Shown: positions 36,070 through 48,161, counted from the first letter of the stretch. The stretch is DNA of 64,000 nt from Triticum aestivum (GCF_018294505.1 NC_057801.1:197174716-197238715), one strand, 5' to 3'. Numbers and translations are program-made. The notes: generated by a model not told the origin, from the letters alone.

Positions 36070-36731
36070 CTAGTCGGACCCGCCACTCCGCCGCCCGCTA
36101 CCCTCGTCGTTGCTGTCCCTCTCCTCCTCGTCGCTCTCGTTCGAGGGGGAGTCTTCGCTATCGGAGGAGCTGTCCACGCAGCACCTCGCCCGGATGCCAG
36201 AGTCCCCAAAGACCTTGACGGAGAGGAGGTCGCCCTCCATTAACTTAAAATGGAGGGTAAACCCCACCGTCAGGCTGTGGATACGGCGAACGACTTCCAC
36301 CCTCGATCAAGATACATCACATTGGGAGCTGGGAATACAATGCGGACTCGCGTGCCGCTGATCCCACAGCCCCTCATCTGCAGTCTCAGCGTCTCGGGCG
36401 GGTCCGATTCCATCGCGCTCGCAAATGGAGTTGGAAGCCGGAGGCGACGACAAGGCGCCCGGCGCAGCCTGACGAAGAACTCGCAAGGATCGTCCCCTAT
36501 GTGGACCGCCGTGGGGGGAGGAACCGTCGGCGGAGGCGAAGCTGGCGCGCCGCCCCGTCCGCCTCTTCCCCGAGCGCCTCGACCTCGTCCTCGACCTCGT
36601 CCGCGACCTCGCCCCCTCCCTCTTCCCCTTATGGCCGGCTCTCCCGCCAAGGGTGTGAGAGAGGGAGAGGTGCGCTGTCTGGCGGCGACCCTCGCCGCCA
36701 CCGATGAAGAGCCAGGGTTCCCTTTCTCCAT
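36070..36731 (-). pseudogene. Element A antisense ORF: RG-rich, REM-type B3-like DNA-binding domain, acidic tail
   Basis: The minus-strand ATG is at 36731-36729 and the stop TAG at 36072-36070, about 220 codons. A single-base frameshift lies near 36283, next to GWKSFA. The N-terminus is basic, with an RG-repeat run at about residues 35-60 (RGG-box-like). Next comes a domain of about 95 residues with B3 hallmarks: EFFVRL, then RLRLPTPFASAM, PETLRLQM, RVRIVF, MYLDRGWKSFA, HFKLMEGDLLSVKVFG. The C-terminus is an acidic Ser/Asp/Glu tail (VDSSSDSEDSPSNESDEEER). A TATA box sits about 80 bp upstream. B3 domains bind DNA in plant transcription factors, and REM proteins are the closest in pattern. Whether this copy ever bound DNA is unknown. 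It lies antisense between pol and the 3' LTR, where sister element B has an unrelated gene. Confidence 0.75.
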
Positions 36732-36811
36732 GGCGAATGGGAGAAAGGAGAGCAGAAGCTGAAGAAAGGAGGAGATGAGAGAGTGCGGGCTTCTGTGCCC
36801 CCCCTCCTGCT

Positions 36812-36820
36812 CTTTATAAA
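36812..36820 (-). promoter_or_regulatory. TATA box of the antisense B3-like ORF
   Basis: CTTTATAAAG reads as a TATA box on the minus strand about 80 bp upstream of the ATG. A C/T-rich leader follows. Element B has TTTATAA at the equivalent place before its own antisense ORF. Confidence 0.65.
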
Positions 36821-37334
36821 GGAGCAAGGTGGGGGCCCGGCCGCCCCGCTCAGCGAATCAAGGCACGGGAAGAGCAGGGAATCGGGACCGACCCGCTGCC
36901 TCTGCTCGTGACGGCCCAGATTCCCACTCCCACCGTCCGTGACCCCAAGCGCATGGGAGCCGCGTGGCGGGGATGCAGAGCCGAGGCGACGGGTGAGGCG
37001 GCCTCGCCCCACCCCGTGATCGTGGGATTGGACGCCTCGAAAACCGCGCACTGGCCCCGTCCAGTAAATGCACCACGCCCCCACGCCTACCTCCGTTTAG
37101 GTAGGAGGGCGTGAGCCGTCCCCTTCATCATGGCTTGACGCATGCTCACAGGGCTCAGCCCCGCACACGCCACCCACGTCACCCACGACGCCGCGTTTGA
37201 CGCGTGCCGTTCTGGGCGTGCGCGGTGGAAGCGGAGAGATATGCGGTGTGACCTAGGCCGCGCGTGCCCGTGCACAGTTTTGGGCCTGGCCCAACAGCGC
37301 CCGGCACCGTGTATGGCCCAAGCCCGGGGGCTCC

Positions 37335-38346
37335 TGTCGGTGTACTAAAGTAGGGGTACCTTAGTATCCCAAACTTGTGCACGGGCAGTCGCAGCGACCC
37401 GCGGCAGGGCTTGCCGGGCGTCCGCCAAGATCCTCCGCGGCTACTTCGATGCCATTCAAGAACAGAGTACTCGAGCTAAGGCCCCGGCAAGAGGAGCTTG
37501 CCGGGAAGGCCAACCAAGGTCCCGGCAAGAGGAGCTTGCCGGGAAGGCCAACCAAGGCCCCGGCAAGAGGAGCTGGCTGGGAAGAGGACAAGACCCCGGC
37601 AAGAGGAGCTTGCCGGGAAGGCCACTCGAGGCATCCCAAGAAAACTTGCCGCGGCGCACCGCGCGCCCCGGCAAGGCCCGGTGAGCGACAGGCTCCCGGA
37701 CGCGACAAGACGACAACCGCGGCAAGGCGCTTGCCGCGGCAAGCCCCCACTCCGTGCCCGCGCTCCAGCTCACCCACCACGTGTTGCTCTGAAGCACACG
37801 TGGCGGGGAGGCTGCGCAGCTAGGGGTGCGCGGTGGCAAACATGCACTAACAAGGCGGCCATCATGGCAAACGGTGGCGTTCCTAGCGGTCCCTCTCTGG
37901 GCCGTCAAGGTGACACAGACGGGCATTTAATGCCCTTGTCCCCTGCCGTCAGAGTTAGGTAGGATGTGACATGTAGGCGGTGGAGCCAACTACCACCCCT
38001 TTTACATTTTTACCCTCAGCTCTGTTGCCACGTGTCGGTGACCCCTTAGGCATATAAAAGGAGGCCCGTGCGCAACAGGGAAGGGGGGGCGGCCATTCTC
38101 ATGCTCGGTCTCGCCAACCGCTTGAGTGTACTGTAGCACTCGTCGCCCCCGAGCAAGAACTCAATACAACCACCAAAGCAGGAGTATGGTTTTACGCATC
38201 CGTGCGGCCCGAACCTGGGTAAATCGCTCGCGTTCCTCGCCTCGATCTACTCTTTGTGCAACCACGCCCCCCCTGCCGAACCAAGAAAGGGGCTCCGGTC
38301 TGCCGTGGTCCCATAGGTGCTCGTGGGTCAGCCATCGGCCCCGACA
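37335..38346 (+). repeat. Element A 3' LTR
   Basis: It is the mate of 28086-29096, with the same start and hairpin repeats, and ends CCCCGACA. It is followed by the TTAAT duplication. About 38 differences from the 5' LTR, mostly transitions. Confidence 0.95.
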
Positions 38347-38639
38347 TTAATGCACAGTGAAGAAAACTAGTACTACTTCCGATGAACTAACGATCCACGC
38401 CCACGCGTCCTGGTCGCACTTCCTATCCTTCACGTGTGGTACACCACCCTCCCTTAAGTGAACAACAACACATGCGCCAAATTATCGGAAACGTGTGAGA
38501 GTGTGTACAAATAAAAGAATTTTAATTTCAATTATTTGAAAGGTTTGAGAGTATTACAAAGTTTGACTTCAGTCAAATCTAATATGCGGAGTAAATAAAA
38601 ATGGAGGGCTACTACGTCCATTCGGGTTTTTAGTCCACA

Positions 38640-39960
38640 CCATTTTTTAAATCAAAGTTAATAGGTGGACAAATAAAATTACAGGGGAGCTAGAGACAAA
38701 GTTGTGAGAAGGCTTAGATATCAATACAAAACTTATGCTCTTAGTACCAACGTCGATCCTTCTTCGAGGAAACATTCTGTTCATAGCCAATTGTGTGATA
38801 AAATTGCACCAACGTGAAAGACGACCGCGTCTCCAATGCAACCAAGGGGAACTGATGAAGGATATCATCGTTGTGCGTGACAAGCAAAGAGTACTAATGG
38901 AAGACATCTTGTTTTTCATTGAAAATCGATCAGCTTCACCAGCCGACGCAACCATGAGGCGCAACCATGAGCATCGATAGGTCATCGTGGTGATGCATCA
39001 TCCATTTGGCATCAAGTTTGGGTGAGGCACCTATGAAGTTCGACAAATCCTCATTGTGGTCTATTTCTTCTCAGTAATCAAGCTCGAGGAAGGAAGAACC
39101 ACGTGGCAGAGGACAGTGAGGCAGAACAACAATGGCCATCCAATTTTGTGCAGTTCCACTAGAATTGAGGAAGACATGCCCGGGTATGGAGACACGCATC
39201 GCTGTTTCCAAAAATATAAAAAAGGGTTAGAAACGATATCTCAATTGTCAATAAGAATAAATGAAAAGTACACCAACAAACAGAAGCATGATAATTATAT
39301 CTTGATGGGAACTAAACCAGGATACCCGAGAAAAAAGCATTTCTTCATTTAACCAGTGATAGTACTACCACCATATGGACAATGACCGCACAACCACCAT
39401 GTACTTTTTGTCGAAACAACATGTATACCTCCACCGAGGCATAAATTAGGACAACTTTTTGAGTGGCATTTCCTCTATAAAAGTACTAGTAGGTGATGTT
39501 GGACTAGCCGACGAACCCTAGCTACTATGCATGGGGAGTTGGGGAGTAGTCGCATAGAAGAAAACCCGCACGCAGCGACCTGGGGAGCTGGACCAGTACA
39601 AGAAGTTATACCTCAGGTGGGCGAGATGTCGTTTAGGCGGGCGGGAGGGATCTACCCACACGACGGCAGCGAACAAGGGCGCAGAGGATCTTCGTCCGCA
39701 CCAGCGCCGGCTCCGAGAGGACGGTGCGCATCGGCTCCCTCCGTCGCCGACGACGACAACGTCAACGCTGCACCTCCTCACCTCCCGCAGCGGACGGGAT
39801 TCGGCCAGATCTGTGACCAGCGGTGAGGAGAGAGATAGAGCGGACACTGTCATCTTGTTTTGATATGAAGAGGGTGAGAGAGCGAGAAGCGAGAAACTCT
39901 ATCAAACCAGAGGATATAATGGAGTGAAACAATCTCTCCATAGCAGTGGTTCTAAATAGA
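38640..39960 (-). repeat. Unrecognised repeat unit, copy II
   Basis: It shares with copies I, III and IV a GC-rich exon-like block (39600-39840 on minus) ending CACCTGAG before a GTATAAC donor-like site. A TAGTGGAACTGCACAAAA block is near 39150. The promoter-like part is diverged. On the plus strand a CTCTATAAAAGTACT box also precedes the block, so the direction of transcription is not certain. Confidence 0.45.
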
Positions 39961-41010
39961 ATACGCGCGTTCCCGGAAAAAAGAAACGAAAACTGGCGGA
40001 CAATTTTTGAAGGGTCTGTCTAGGACACATCTAGATATGACATAGTTATGTCACATCTAATTTGATGTCCACTCTATTTGTGCTCTATTTTTTTTTGTCC
40101 TAGTTTTTTTTTGTTTCTTGTTGCTACATTATATACTTGTGGGAGCTTAGATGTGATATCCTTAATAACATCTAGATGTGAATTAGACAAACTGATTCTC
40201 TAACGTACCAAGAAAGAAAACTCGATCAAAAACACGCCCCCGCTTCCAGGTCGCGAGAGTCGTCGCGCGCACACACATAGACATAGACATGCATATCGGT
40301 GTTTACGTAAAATTCCATTTCCATCTCCATCACCAATCATATTTGTCCAACTGGCAGATTATTTATGTTGTTAATTATATACGCAGCAATACTAACGAAC
40401 AACATCTCTTGTTTGCGCACGTCCAGACCGCTGCCACGACTGGTCCTGACCACCCCGAACCCTCTTCATCACCCGCGCGAGCTTCCCGCCCGAAACGATC
40501 AGTGCCGCATTCATGCCCGGCCAGAGCAGACACGACCTCTCACTGGCGCCGACATTGAAGCGGCGCACCGGCTGAGAGAGCGTCGCCCGCGCTGCATCCG
40601 GATGCACGCAGCTCCTCCGCGTTCAAAGGTCGCAATAGCTGGCTACAACATGCATGTAAAAAGTTCTTGGGAGTCCGTGCTACAGCTAGCTGTCCTCCCC
40701 CAACTCGTCAATCTCTTCCAGTAGTGCTAGTACTCCATGGCGTGATCCATCGACAAGCAGGCGGGAAAATTATCGTATACTCGGTTTGCGATGAGTGGCA
40801 TGCCGAGCGGCCGTGTGGGGTCGAGCTATGGAGGAGAGTGAGACACAAACACGATAGACATGATTTAAATGTTGGTTTTGCTCGATGGCGCGATCCAACA
40901 AAACGAAACGTTGGTTTCTCTCCATTTCCATTTTTTCTCCAGAAAAAACGGAAACTTTCCACTCCATTTTCATTCCTACTCCAAGGTTGCCCCATTACAA
41001 CATTCCATCA
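39961..41010. other. Anonymous sequence
   Basis: Nothing is recognised beyond short chance frames. A GGTCTGTCTAGGACACATCTAGATGTGA-type stretch at 40010-40190 is a local imperfect inverted repeat around ACATCTAGATGTGA words and may be a decayed MITE. Confidence 0.4.
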
Positions 41011-41740
41011 AATACAAAGGAAAACTAACACGCATGTTGATGCATCTCAATGATTCACAGATCATAGCCAATATTTACTTCACAACTAAAGAAAAAGTTG
41101 TGAGAGCGTGTACGAAAGAAAAACTACTGATGGGGTCACTACGACTTAAACCCTAAACCCTAAACATGATTTAATTCCCTGGCCAGGTAGAACCTGTCGA
41201 AGGAAAGACGGTTGGCACCGTCGGATCATACGATGCTTTTGTGCAGTTCCACTAAAATCGACCTGACCATCCCTGATGGCAAAGATATTGAAGAAGTGTG
41301 ATTAGAATAATAGTACTGTCACTAGTTCATGAGACATAAACTCATCACAAGTAGAAGCCGGTAGAAGTAGAGAAAGATCGACATGGAGATTGAGCTACGG
41401 CAGTGGAGCAAGCCGGCTCCAAAAGGAAGATGGACTACCTGGGACGTCGGGCTGTAGCTAGAAGGGTGGTTGGGACGCGGCATCGGCCCATACTGCGGTG
41501 ACCCCCGATTGGGATGCACCGACTGTGGGTTTTCTCCCTCGCCGATGTTGACCACGTCTACGCAAAACATTGTTCCCTTCCCCCAGCTGCGAGATCAGGC
41601 CCGTCGTTCTATGCTTGTGAATAGAGCAACCTTAGCAAGTATGCTTGTAGCTTAGGCTCCTGCTAGTGTATATATAGTGGTTTTCTTTTTCTCTCCATAT
41701 CAACCATTTTATATTGCGTACGTGTCATTCAAGAGTGAAA
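41010..41740 (-). repeat. Unrecognised repeat unit, copy III
   Basis: On minus, the promoter-like block (about 41660-41735) has ACTATATATACACTAG and GGAGAGAAAAAGAAAACC. The exon-like block (41440-41640) ends ACGTCCCAG before a GTAGTCC donor-like site. The TTTTAGTGGAACTGCACAAA block follows at about 41240. The order and orientation match copies I and IV. Confidence 0.5.
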
Positions 41741-42086
41741 TGATGGTTGCTTCTTCCGACTAACTTACTGTGTGATTTGACTGCTCCTTAGTGGCCCCTA
41801 CATGTACTCCCCCTACGTGTATGCAATAGTCACACGTACACATGGGCGCAAAAACGTGCGCGACGCCCTAATGCTTGCATGTCCGAGCACACGACGGAAC
41901 ACACACGGTCACCCTAAGTGCTCAACCTACACGTGCATGCACACACATACTTAGTCAGGGTGAGCTAGTGACCATATAAACACCGGAATATAAATATATA
42001 TATATATTGAGAGCAATGAACGTATTATGAAGTCCACTGACTGTATTTTTACAAATATACAGCGACAGACAGTGTATTTATCTCGT

Positions 42087-43190
42087 CTGAAATTAAGCCA
42101 TATTAACCGGAGAGGAGGCAGTATGGACTAGCATTACTTTGTTGTGTCCCGTCAACTTGTCGAACAAGGAGAAGGCTGTAGGATGGGAGAAGCTTGCGCA
42201 CGGTGGCTCGCAGGACAAGGAGAAACTTTTGACTAATGCAAGCTCTCCCTCGCTCAAGCGGTGGACGTGCAACAGTTAAGTCGGTGTCAGATTGCCAGAA
42301 GCATACACTATACTACTAGTGCTACTATTGTTCGACTTCCCGAATAGGCGAATAGCCAAGCGCAAAGTTTACTAGTACTAGTACTACCACTATAGTCTAT
42401 AAAGGTACGTACTATACTTGTACTAGGAACCGGATGGAGGAGCGTCTGCACTCTTATTATAATTTTAAAATGTGATAAAGCAATCTTCAACACATTTGGT
42501 TCTCTTCGAGGGTTCCCGCATGTGATAATGGAAGTTGATTGCATTGAACACTCGCCACAATTCTCGCTTAATTCTGGCTCATGTCCTGTTACAAATAGTA
42601 GCGCTCGGTAATATTTCCTCTTTTTTTGTTATTCAGCATGTAAACAGGTCAGCAAACCTTGCGGCGCATCTTCGTACAAACCGTGCTTGCTGCACTTTGA
42701 ATGTGGCCAGAGCTAGCTTGATGAAACACCTCGCTTCGTACTTCTTTTTTTGCGGGGTACCTCGCTTCCTAGTGACCAGTGTCTTGGCTGATCGTCCTAA
42801 GAATGCTTATATATGAATAAAGCTCTCTCATTTACCCACAAAAAAGATCAAGCCATATTTACCGGAAAGGAGGGAGTATGGACTAGCACTACTTTTTGGT
42901 GTGTCCCGTCAACTCGCAGAATGAGGAGAAGCTTGCAGGACAAGGTGAAGCTCACTTACGCCTTTTGACTAATGCAACCTACCCTCGGATGACATGCATC
43001 AGTCCATTCGGTGTCAGATTGTCGGAGCCATACACGATACTACCCAACATGCGGAGTACCATCATTGTTTGACTTCACAAAGAGGCGAAGAGCCAAGCAC
43101 AGTAGTACGAGTAGTACTACTACTAGAACCGCATGGTGGAGCATCTGTACTCTTATTTTTTTATCTCTGATAAAGTACATGTTTATTCCA
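42087..43190. repeat. Direct duplication of about 360-400 bp flanking a LINE scrap
   Basis: 42087-42483 and 42847-43190 align: AAGCCATATT-ACCGGA-AGGAGG, AGTATGGACTAGCA, TGTCCCGTCAACT, TCGGTGTCAGATTG and TGATAAAG occur in order in both. The copies are clearly diverged (roughly 80% by eye). Confidence 0.8.
42484..42846 (+). mobile_element. LINE 3'-end fragment (RNase H-like tail)
   Basis: Frames in this stretch read VIMEVDCIE, FVIQHVNRSANLAAHL and FLVTSVLADRPKNAY, resembling the RNase H-like C-terminus of plant non-LTR retrotransposons. They are split by frameshifts. It ends with ATGAATAAAGCTCTCTCATT and a short A-rich tail, typical of a 5'-truncated LINE insertion. It sits between the two copies of a local direct repeat. 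Confidence 0.6.
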
Positions 43191-43201
43191 GAGAAGGGCG
43201 G

Positions 43202-44089
43202 CGTCGTGGGAACGAACACCTATGGGACCGGAGACCCTTACGGTTCGGCGGGGGGCGAAGATCGCACAAAGAGCGGATCGAGGCGAAGCACACGAGCGAT
43301 TTACCCAGCTTCGGAGCTCTCTGGAGAGATAATACTCCTACTACTGCTTTGTGGTTGTATTGTGTTCTTGCTCGAGAGCGTGAGTGTTTTCTGGTTTCGA
43401 ATGCTCCGAACCCCCTCTACGTTGCGCATGGGCCTCCTTTTATATGCTCAAGGGGTCACCGACAGGTGGCAACGTAGGCGAGGGTAAAAATGTAAAAGAA
43501 CTACGGTTGGTACACCTACTTGCACAGTGTATCATACCTAACCCTGACGGCAGGGGACAAAGGCATTAAATGCCCGTCTGTGTCGCCCAAACAGTGCAAA
43601 AAGGGACCGTCAGGGGTGCCACCACTCGCCACGATGGCAACCTTGTCAGCGCCGCTTGCTACCTCGCACCGCTGGCTGCACAGCCTCTCGCCACGCGTGC
43701 CTGGAAAGGTCCCATGGCGACACGTCGATGGATGCGCTGGAGCGTGGGTACAGAGTGGTGGCTTTGCCGCGGCAAGCGCCTTGCCGCGGTCGTTGTCTTG
43801 TTGTGCCCGGAAGCTTGTCGCTCACCGGGCCTTGCCGGGACGCGCAGCGTGTCGCGGCAAGTTTCTTCAGATGCCTTGGTTGGCTTTCCCGGCAAGCTCT
43901 TCTTGCCGGGGCCTTGTCTCCTTCCCGGCAAGCTCCTCTTGCCGGGGCCTTGAACACTTTGTTCTTGAATGGCTCCAAAGGAACCACGGAGGAACTTGGC
44001 GGTCACCCGGCAAGCCTTGCCGCGGGGCGCTGCGACTGCCCGTGCACAAGTTTGGGATACTAGGGTACCCCTACTCTAGTACACCGACA
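43202..44089 (-). repeat. Element B 3' LTR
   Basis: 888 bp. The terminal T is changed to C at 43202. It carries CCGGCAAG-ctcct-CTTGCCGG type hairpins at 43890-43950 and the TATA box GCATATAAAAGGAGG (minus) at about 43431-43445. It holds about 18 bp more than its mate near 43260-43280. Confidence 0.93.
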
Positions 44090-44270
44090 GGAGCCCCCGG
44101 GTCTGGGCCACACACGGTGCTGAGCGCTGTTGGGCCAGGCCTGGGTCACGCCGTATATTACTCCGTATCCACCGCGCCCTCCGCAAACGACACGCGTTGA
44201 ATGCGGCGTCGTGGGAGAGATCGTGGGTGGTTCTTTATTCGGAAAAAGCGTAACGTTCGCCTCGTCCCTC

Positions 44271-44277
44271 TTTATAA
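44271..44277 (+). promoter_or_regulatory. TATA box of the element B antisense ORF
   Basis: CTCTTTATAAGCAGAGG lies about 165 bp upstream of the ATG at 44441, on the strand opposite the LTR promoter. A pyrimidine-rich leader follows. It is comparable with the TATA box before the element A antisense ORF. Confidence 0.65.
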
Positions 44278-44440
44278 GCAGAGGAAACAGGGGCAGTTCC
44301 CTCATCTCGCCAGTTGCTATTTCCAATCTCAGAAATCTCTGCCGCTCCCCCCCTTCTTCCAAAGCCGAGAGAGAGTGGCGCTCCGCCCCCCATCGCCGCC
44401 GGTGCCACCAACGCCGCCGATCTCCCCCACCACCTCCACC

Positions 44441-47400
44441 ATGGCTCCGAAAGCCGGGTAGGGTGTGAAGTCGGCCGAGGCGCTGCGGCTCGAGGCGCTG
44501 CGAAAGGAGCGGGCAACTTTCCCCCCCGAGCTCGCCGCGAAGGAGCTGAGGGAGTGGTACTACCTCTTCTGGTCGACGGAGACACAAGCGCATCCGCGCA
44601 CGAAGGTACTCTCCGCCGCCGCTTCGGAACGGGCTCCGAATGGATACCCATTCTTCGCCCTGTTCTTCTACTGCGGGATCTGCCCGCCCTTCTCTGAACT
44701 GTGACATTATGAACACCTACGGGTTCCACCTCCTTGACTTCACCCCCAACGTCGTTCTGACCATGGCAGTTTTCGCGCATCTCTGCAAAAACTTTGTCGG
44801 AGTCCACCCAAACGTAGCTCTTTTCCACCATTTCTTCATGCCCCAGGTTGAGAGAGGAGAGCCGTTAGCCGGCGGAATCGCCTGGATCTCGAGAACCGGC
44901 AAGAAGGATGCTTATCTGGAGGGGGAGCTCCGCAGCAAATGGGAGGAGTGGAGAGCGGAATGGTGCTAGATCGTCGAGGAGAACCCGCAGCCATTTACTG
45001 CCCTGCGCCAAGCCCCAGCAGTGCGCGGCAATGATTGGAGCACCCTGGCCGCGGACGACGACAAGCTGAAGATTGCCATTACCTGGATCTTGCGGCTCAG
45101 GCTTGCCGGGCTCACTGTAGGCGCTGTTGCCGCAGATTTCCTTCGCTGCCGCATCGCCCCCCTGCAGGAGAGGAAGAGACCTACCTGGGAATTCGGGGGC
45201 CCGGCGAACATCATGAGGCTGCGTCCGGGCCTCAATTTCAACTTCACTGTCTTAGAGCTGGATGCGATGCTTAAGGAGCTGTTCAAGCACGACCCCAATT
45301 ATCCCGAATGGTTCAGGTTGCCGCAGGGTGTCGTTCCACTGTGCAACAATTCCTCACTCGACCGCATCCGCACAATGATGCCGTTGTGTGACTCGCATGG
45401 ACTTGTCCCAACCTGGCAGGAGCCTGCCGATGATGTCGTGCAGCAGTTCTTCGACGGCTTGGTGGAGGTGGCGGTCCGCGCCGACAAACAGAAGAGCCTC
45501 ACCTGCGACACCATCGACACGGAGATGCAGCGCATCGCTACCAGGGCCGAGGAGGCGGCGGCAGCCGCTGCCGCGGGCGAGTTTGGGTTCACCGTGGAGG
45601 AGGCAGAGGCAGCCGAGGCGGCAAGCCTTGCCGATCGGGATGAGCTTGCCGGAGAGCTTGCCTGCGCGGGGGAGCTCGCCGAGCCTGAAGCAGAGTCAAG
45701 CGAGCCCGCCGAGGGTGCGAGCGGCCAGCCGCCTTCAAGTAGCTTGCCGCAAGCAAAGCTCCTAGCGCAGCCCCCAGCTCCACCAAGAAGGCGCCTCCGC
45801 AGGACCGGGGACGTAGCGGGGCGGCAGACGAGTCAACAGCTCTCGCGCCGCGGGACACGCTCCATCGCGGCAAGCACTGTTGCCGCGGGAGTGTCTCACG
45901 CCGCTGCGGCAACTGGAGCGGGGTCCTCCCGGACCGCCGCTTCTGAACCTGCCCCCGCCCCCGCCAAGCGGTCAAGGGAGCCTACTCATCCGCCTCGCAG
46001 CGCCGAAAGAGGGCCGGACTTCGACCTCTCCGCGCTCAGCTCCGACGAGGAAGAAGAGGAGTAAGATGCTTTGTTGTACTTGTAGTTCTTCAATTCTTGT
46101 TGTTTTTGTTCTTGCATCTGATTTGCTTCACTCTGAACTTAATCCTTTTCAGGACCCTAGCCCAGAGAGCGGCGAAGAGGGCCAAGGCTCTGGTGATTGT
46201 CATCGAGGACGAGCCCACCGCGACAGCAGGGGGCGCGCCCGAGACCACCTTGACGGACCCGACAACTACTCCCCAAAGCAGCCCCCAACGCAGCCCCTAG
46301 CGTAAGTATCTGTTTACTTCCCGTTGTTGGGCGCGCATGGGTGCTCTTTATTTGCTGATATCTGTCTCTTGATTTGTGTAGGAGCAGAGCAGCCTCACCA
46401 GGAGCAACCGGAAGCCGCTCCCGAGATGCTATCTGCTTCAACTACGCCGCCAAGGGAGGATTCCCCGGCAAGGGAGCGTTCTCCGGCAAGGGACAGCACC
46501 AGCGATCCCCCGGTGGTGGAGCCCATGGTTGAAGAGCCTAGCACAGGTAATCCTTCTTGCTAGAAAAACTTCCCTCTGGTTCTTCTTCTTTTGATTTTTC
46601 TTTTTGGATATTTGCTTGACTTTTCTCCCTCCTCCGGCCTTCAGATCCACCTTCCACGGAGCCGATGGAGACCGAGGCCACCGGCGAGGAGAACATGCGC
46701 GGCAACACCAACGACGCCGCTGCCATTGAAGAGGAAGCCGGCGCCGATGATCCTGCCGGCGAGGAGGCCGCCAAAGCTGCCGCCGCAGGAGCCGGCGAAG
46801 GATCCGGCGATCGCACTGACGGCCCCGAGGCCATAGAAGCGCAAGGGGCTACGCCGACCACCGATCCCTCCGCCCCGCCGCAGCGCCAGGCCCTGAAGAG
46901 CCCCAGCCCAGCGCTAATCTGAAGACCGGCGATGGCGTATTCATCAAGCTCCCCTGGGCGTCAAGCACCAGGGCGCCGGTCGAAGGAGAAGTCTTTTACG
47001 GAGAAGTTCTCGCCTATGCTGGGTTGACACTGGTTGACGCGCCAAGAAGCAGCAGCGGTGAGCCTGAGGAGGAACAGCTGCTGCGGAGGCTGCTGTCACT
47101 CTACCGCGCCCGACAAGCCAAACTGGAATCCCGGGAAGCGCTTGTCGCGTAGGCGGGAGTGGATATTGAGAGGCATGCGGAGGAGCTCCAGAGCCGCAAC
47201 CAGGAAGCCCTCCGGTCCATTGCAGAGGAGCGGGCACAGCTCGTCGAGGTGCGGAAAGCCTTCCTTCTCGAGAAGGCTGAAGCCGAAGAGTAACCGCGGC
47301 TTGCCGCCGAGGAGCTGTTTAAGCGGGAAGGTGAGTTGGCGCAGCAGAAGGTCAATCTGGACAGCCACGAGGAGGAGCTTGCCGCGCGCGAGGAAACATT

Positions 47401-48161
47401 TGGCGGGGCCCTCAAGGAAGCGAAGGATGTTGCCGCAGCTACCGAGGCCGCCAAGAAGGAGCTGGAGGCGAAGGTGGCGCAGATGGAGGCCGATCTCAGG
47501 GCGAGGGACGAAGAGCTTGCCGTGCTCCAGCGCGAGCGCGAGAAGGACGCCCTCGCCCACGGTGAGCTGCAGGGTCGTCTCCTCGAGAAGGGCAAGGAGC
47601 TGAGCGCCGCCAAGGACTCCAACGCTGATCTCGAGTTGAAGATGGCTACTTTGACCAAGACACTGGACGGCGCCAAGGAGCGGGAGGAGGCCCTGAAGGG
47701 GGAGATCAAGGCCAACGAAGCGCTGCTGACGAGGGCCGCCGAAACCCAGAACACCTTTAGGGAGACTGTGGAGCTCTGGACAGAGGGTCTCGTGAACATC
47801 GCCGCAGTCATCGACGAGGAGCTGGCGCAGCTGGGGATGGTGGATTTCGGGTATTCCTCCGATGAGAACCTCCAGCCCAGCGCCAAGCTCACTCTGTTCT
47901 TCAAGGGCGTGGCGATGACCCTCTAGAAACTCCAGGAAAGGATCCCAAAGCAGCTGGCCGACGAATCGCACACGATCTGCGCGAGAGTTCTTCAAAAGGT
48001 GCTGGTGAAGGTGGCCTTCCGCAACCCAGGCCTCAACCTCACCAACGTCCTAAGGAAGCTGCCTCCGGATGCTAATCTCGAAGAGCTCAAGGCCCTTGTC
48101 GCACCCATTGTGGACAAGGTGAATGAAGTCAAGAGAGTTGACGGCGATCGCGTAGATTAGG
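44441..48161 (+). pseudogene. Element B antisense ORF: PF04195-like domain, acidic region, long coiled coil
   Basis: ATG at 44441 (MAPKAG) is followed at once by TAG at 44459. Exon 1 continues to about 46061 and contains the 'putative gypsy type transposon' domain (ELREWYYLFWSTETQ, NTYGFHLLDFTPNVVLTMAV, FAHLCKNFVGVHPNVALFHH), then an Ala/Glu/Ser-rich region ending DFDLSALSSDEEEEE. GT-AG introns separate exons at about 46154-46301, 46382-46547 and 46645 onward. The last exon carries a long coiled coil (47290-47700, EAAKKELEAKVAQMEADLRA) and ends ...VNEVKRVDGDRVD at 48161. Several in-frame stops (near 44700, 44968, 47151 and 47292) break it. Family role unknown; nuclear or particle-associated functions are speculation. 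Confidence 0.82.

Larger units (their letters stand above)
28086..38346 (+). mobile_element. Ty3/gypsy retrotransposon A, complete, 10261 bp, TSD TTAAT
   Basis: Two LTRs (28086-29096 and 37335-38346) begin TGTCGG and end CGACA or CGATA. The 5-bp duplication TTAAT flanks the element at 28081-28085 and 38347-38351. The primer-binding site is 29101-29118 (TGGCGCGCCAGGTAGGGG) and the polypurine-like tract GGGGGCTCC abuts the 3' LTR. The order is gag, a pol whose protease region is deleted, and an antisense B3-like ORF. About 38 substitutions between the LTRs (about 3.8%, counted by eye) suggest insertion about 1.5 million years ago, assuming 1.3e-8 per site per year. Confidence 0.95.

Noticed and set aside
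36250..36762. Plus-strand ORF of 170 codons over the B3-like region
   Set aside because: Shadow frame of the minus-strand RG-rich and B3-like ORF. The plus reading has no conserved pattern.
41145..41165. Telomere-like AAACCCTAAACCCTAAAC
   Set aside because: Only about two and a half units in transposon-rich sequence, which is expected by chance or as a short interstitial relic.
43520..44200. Long frames in the element B LTRs (also 55607-56203)
   Set aside because: Same reason: LTR sequence with hairpin repeats, not coding.
47096..47995. Minus-strand ORFs of 267-299 codons opposite the element B coiled coil
   Set aside because: Leu-rich shadow frames of the plus-strand coiled-coil exon, whose heptad pattern and continuity with the upstream exons support the plus strand.
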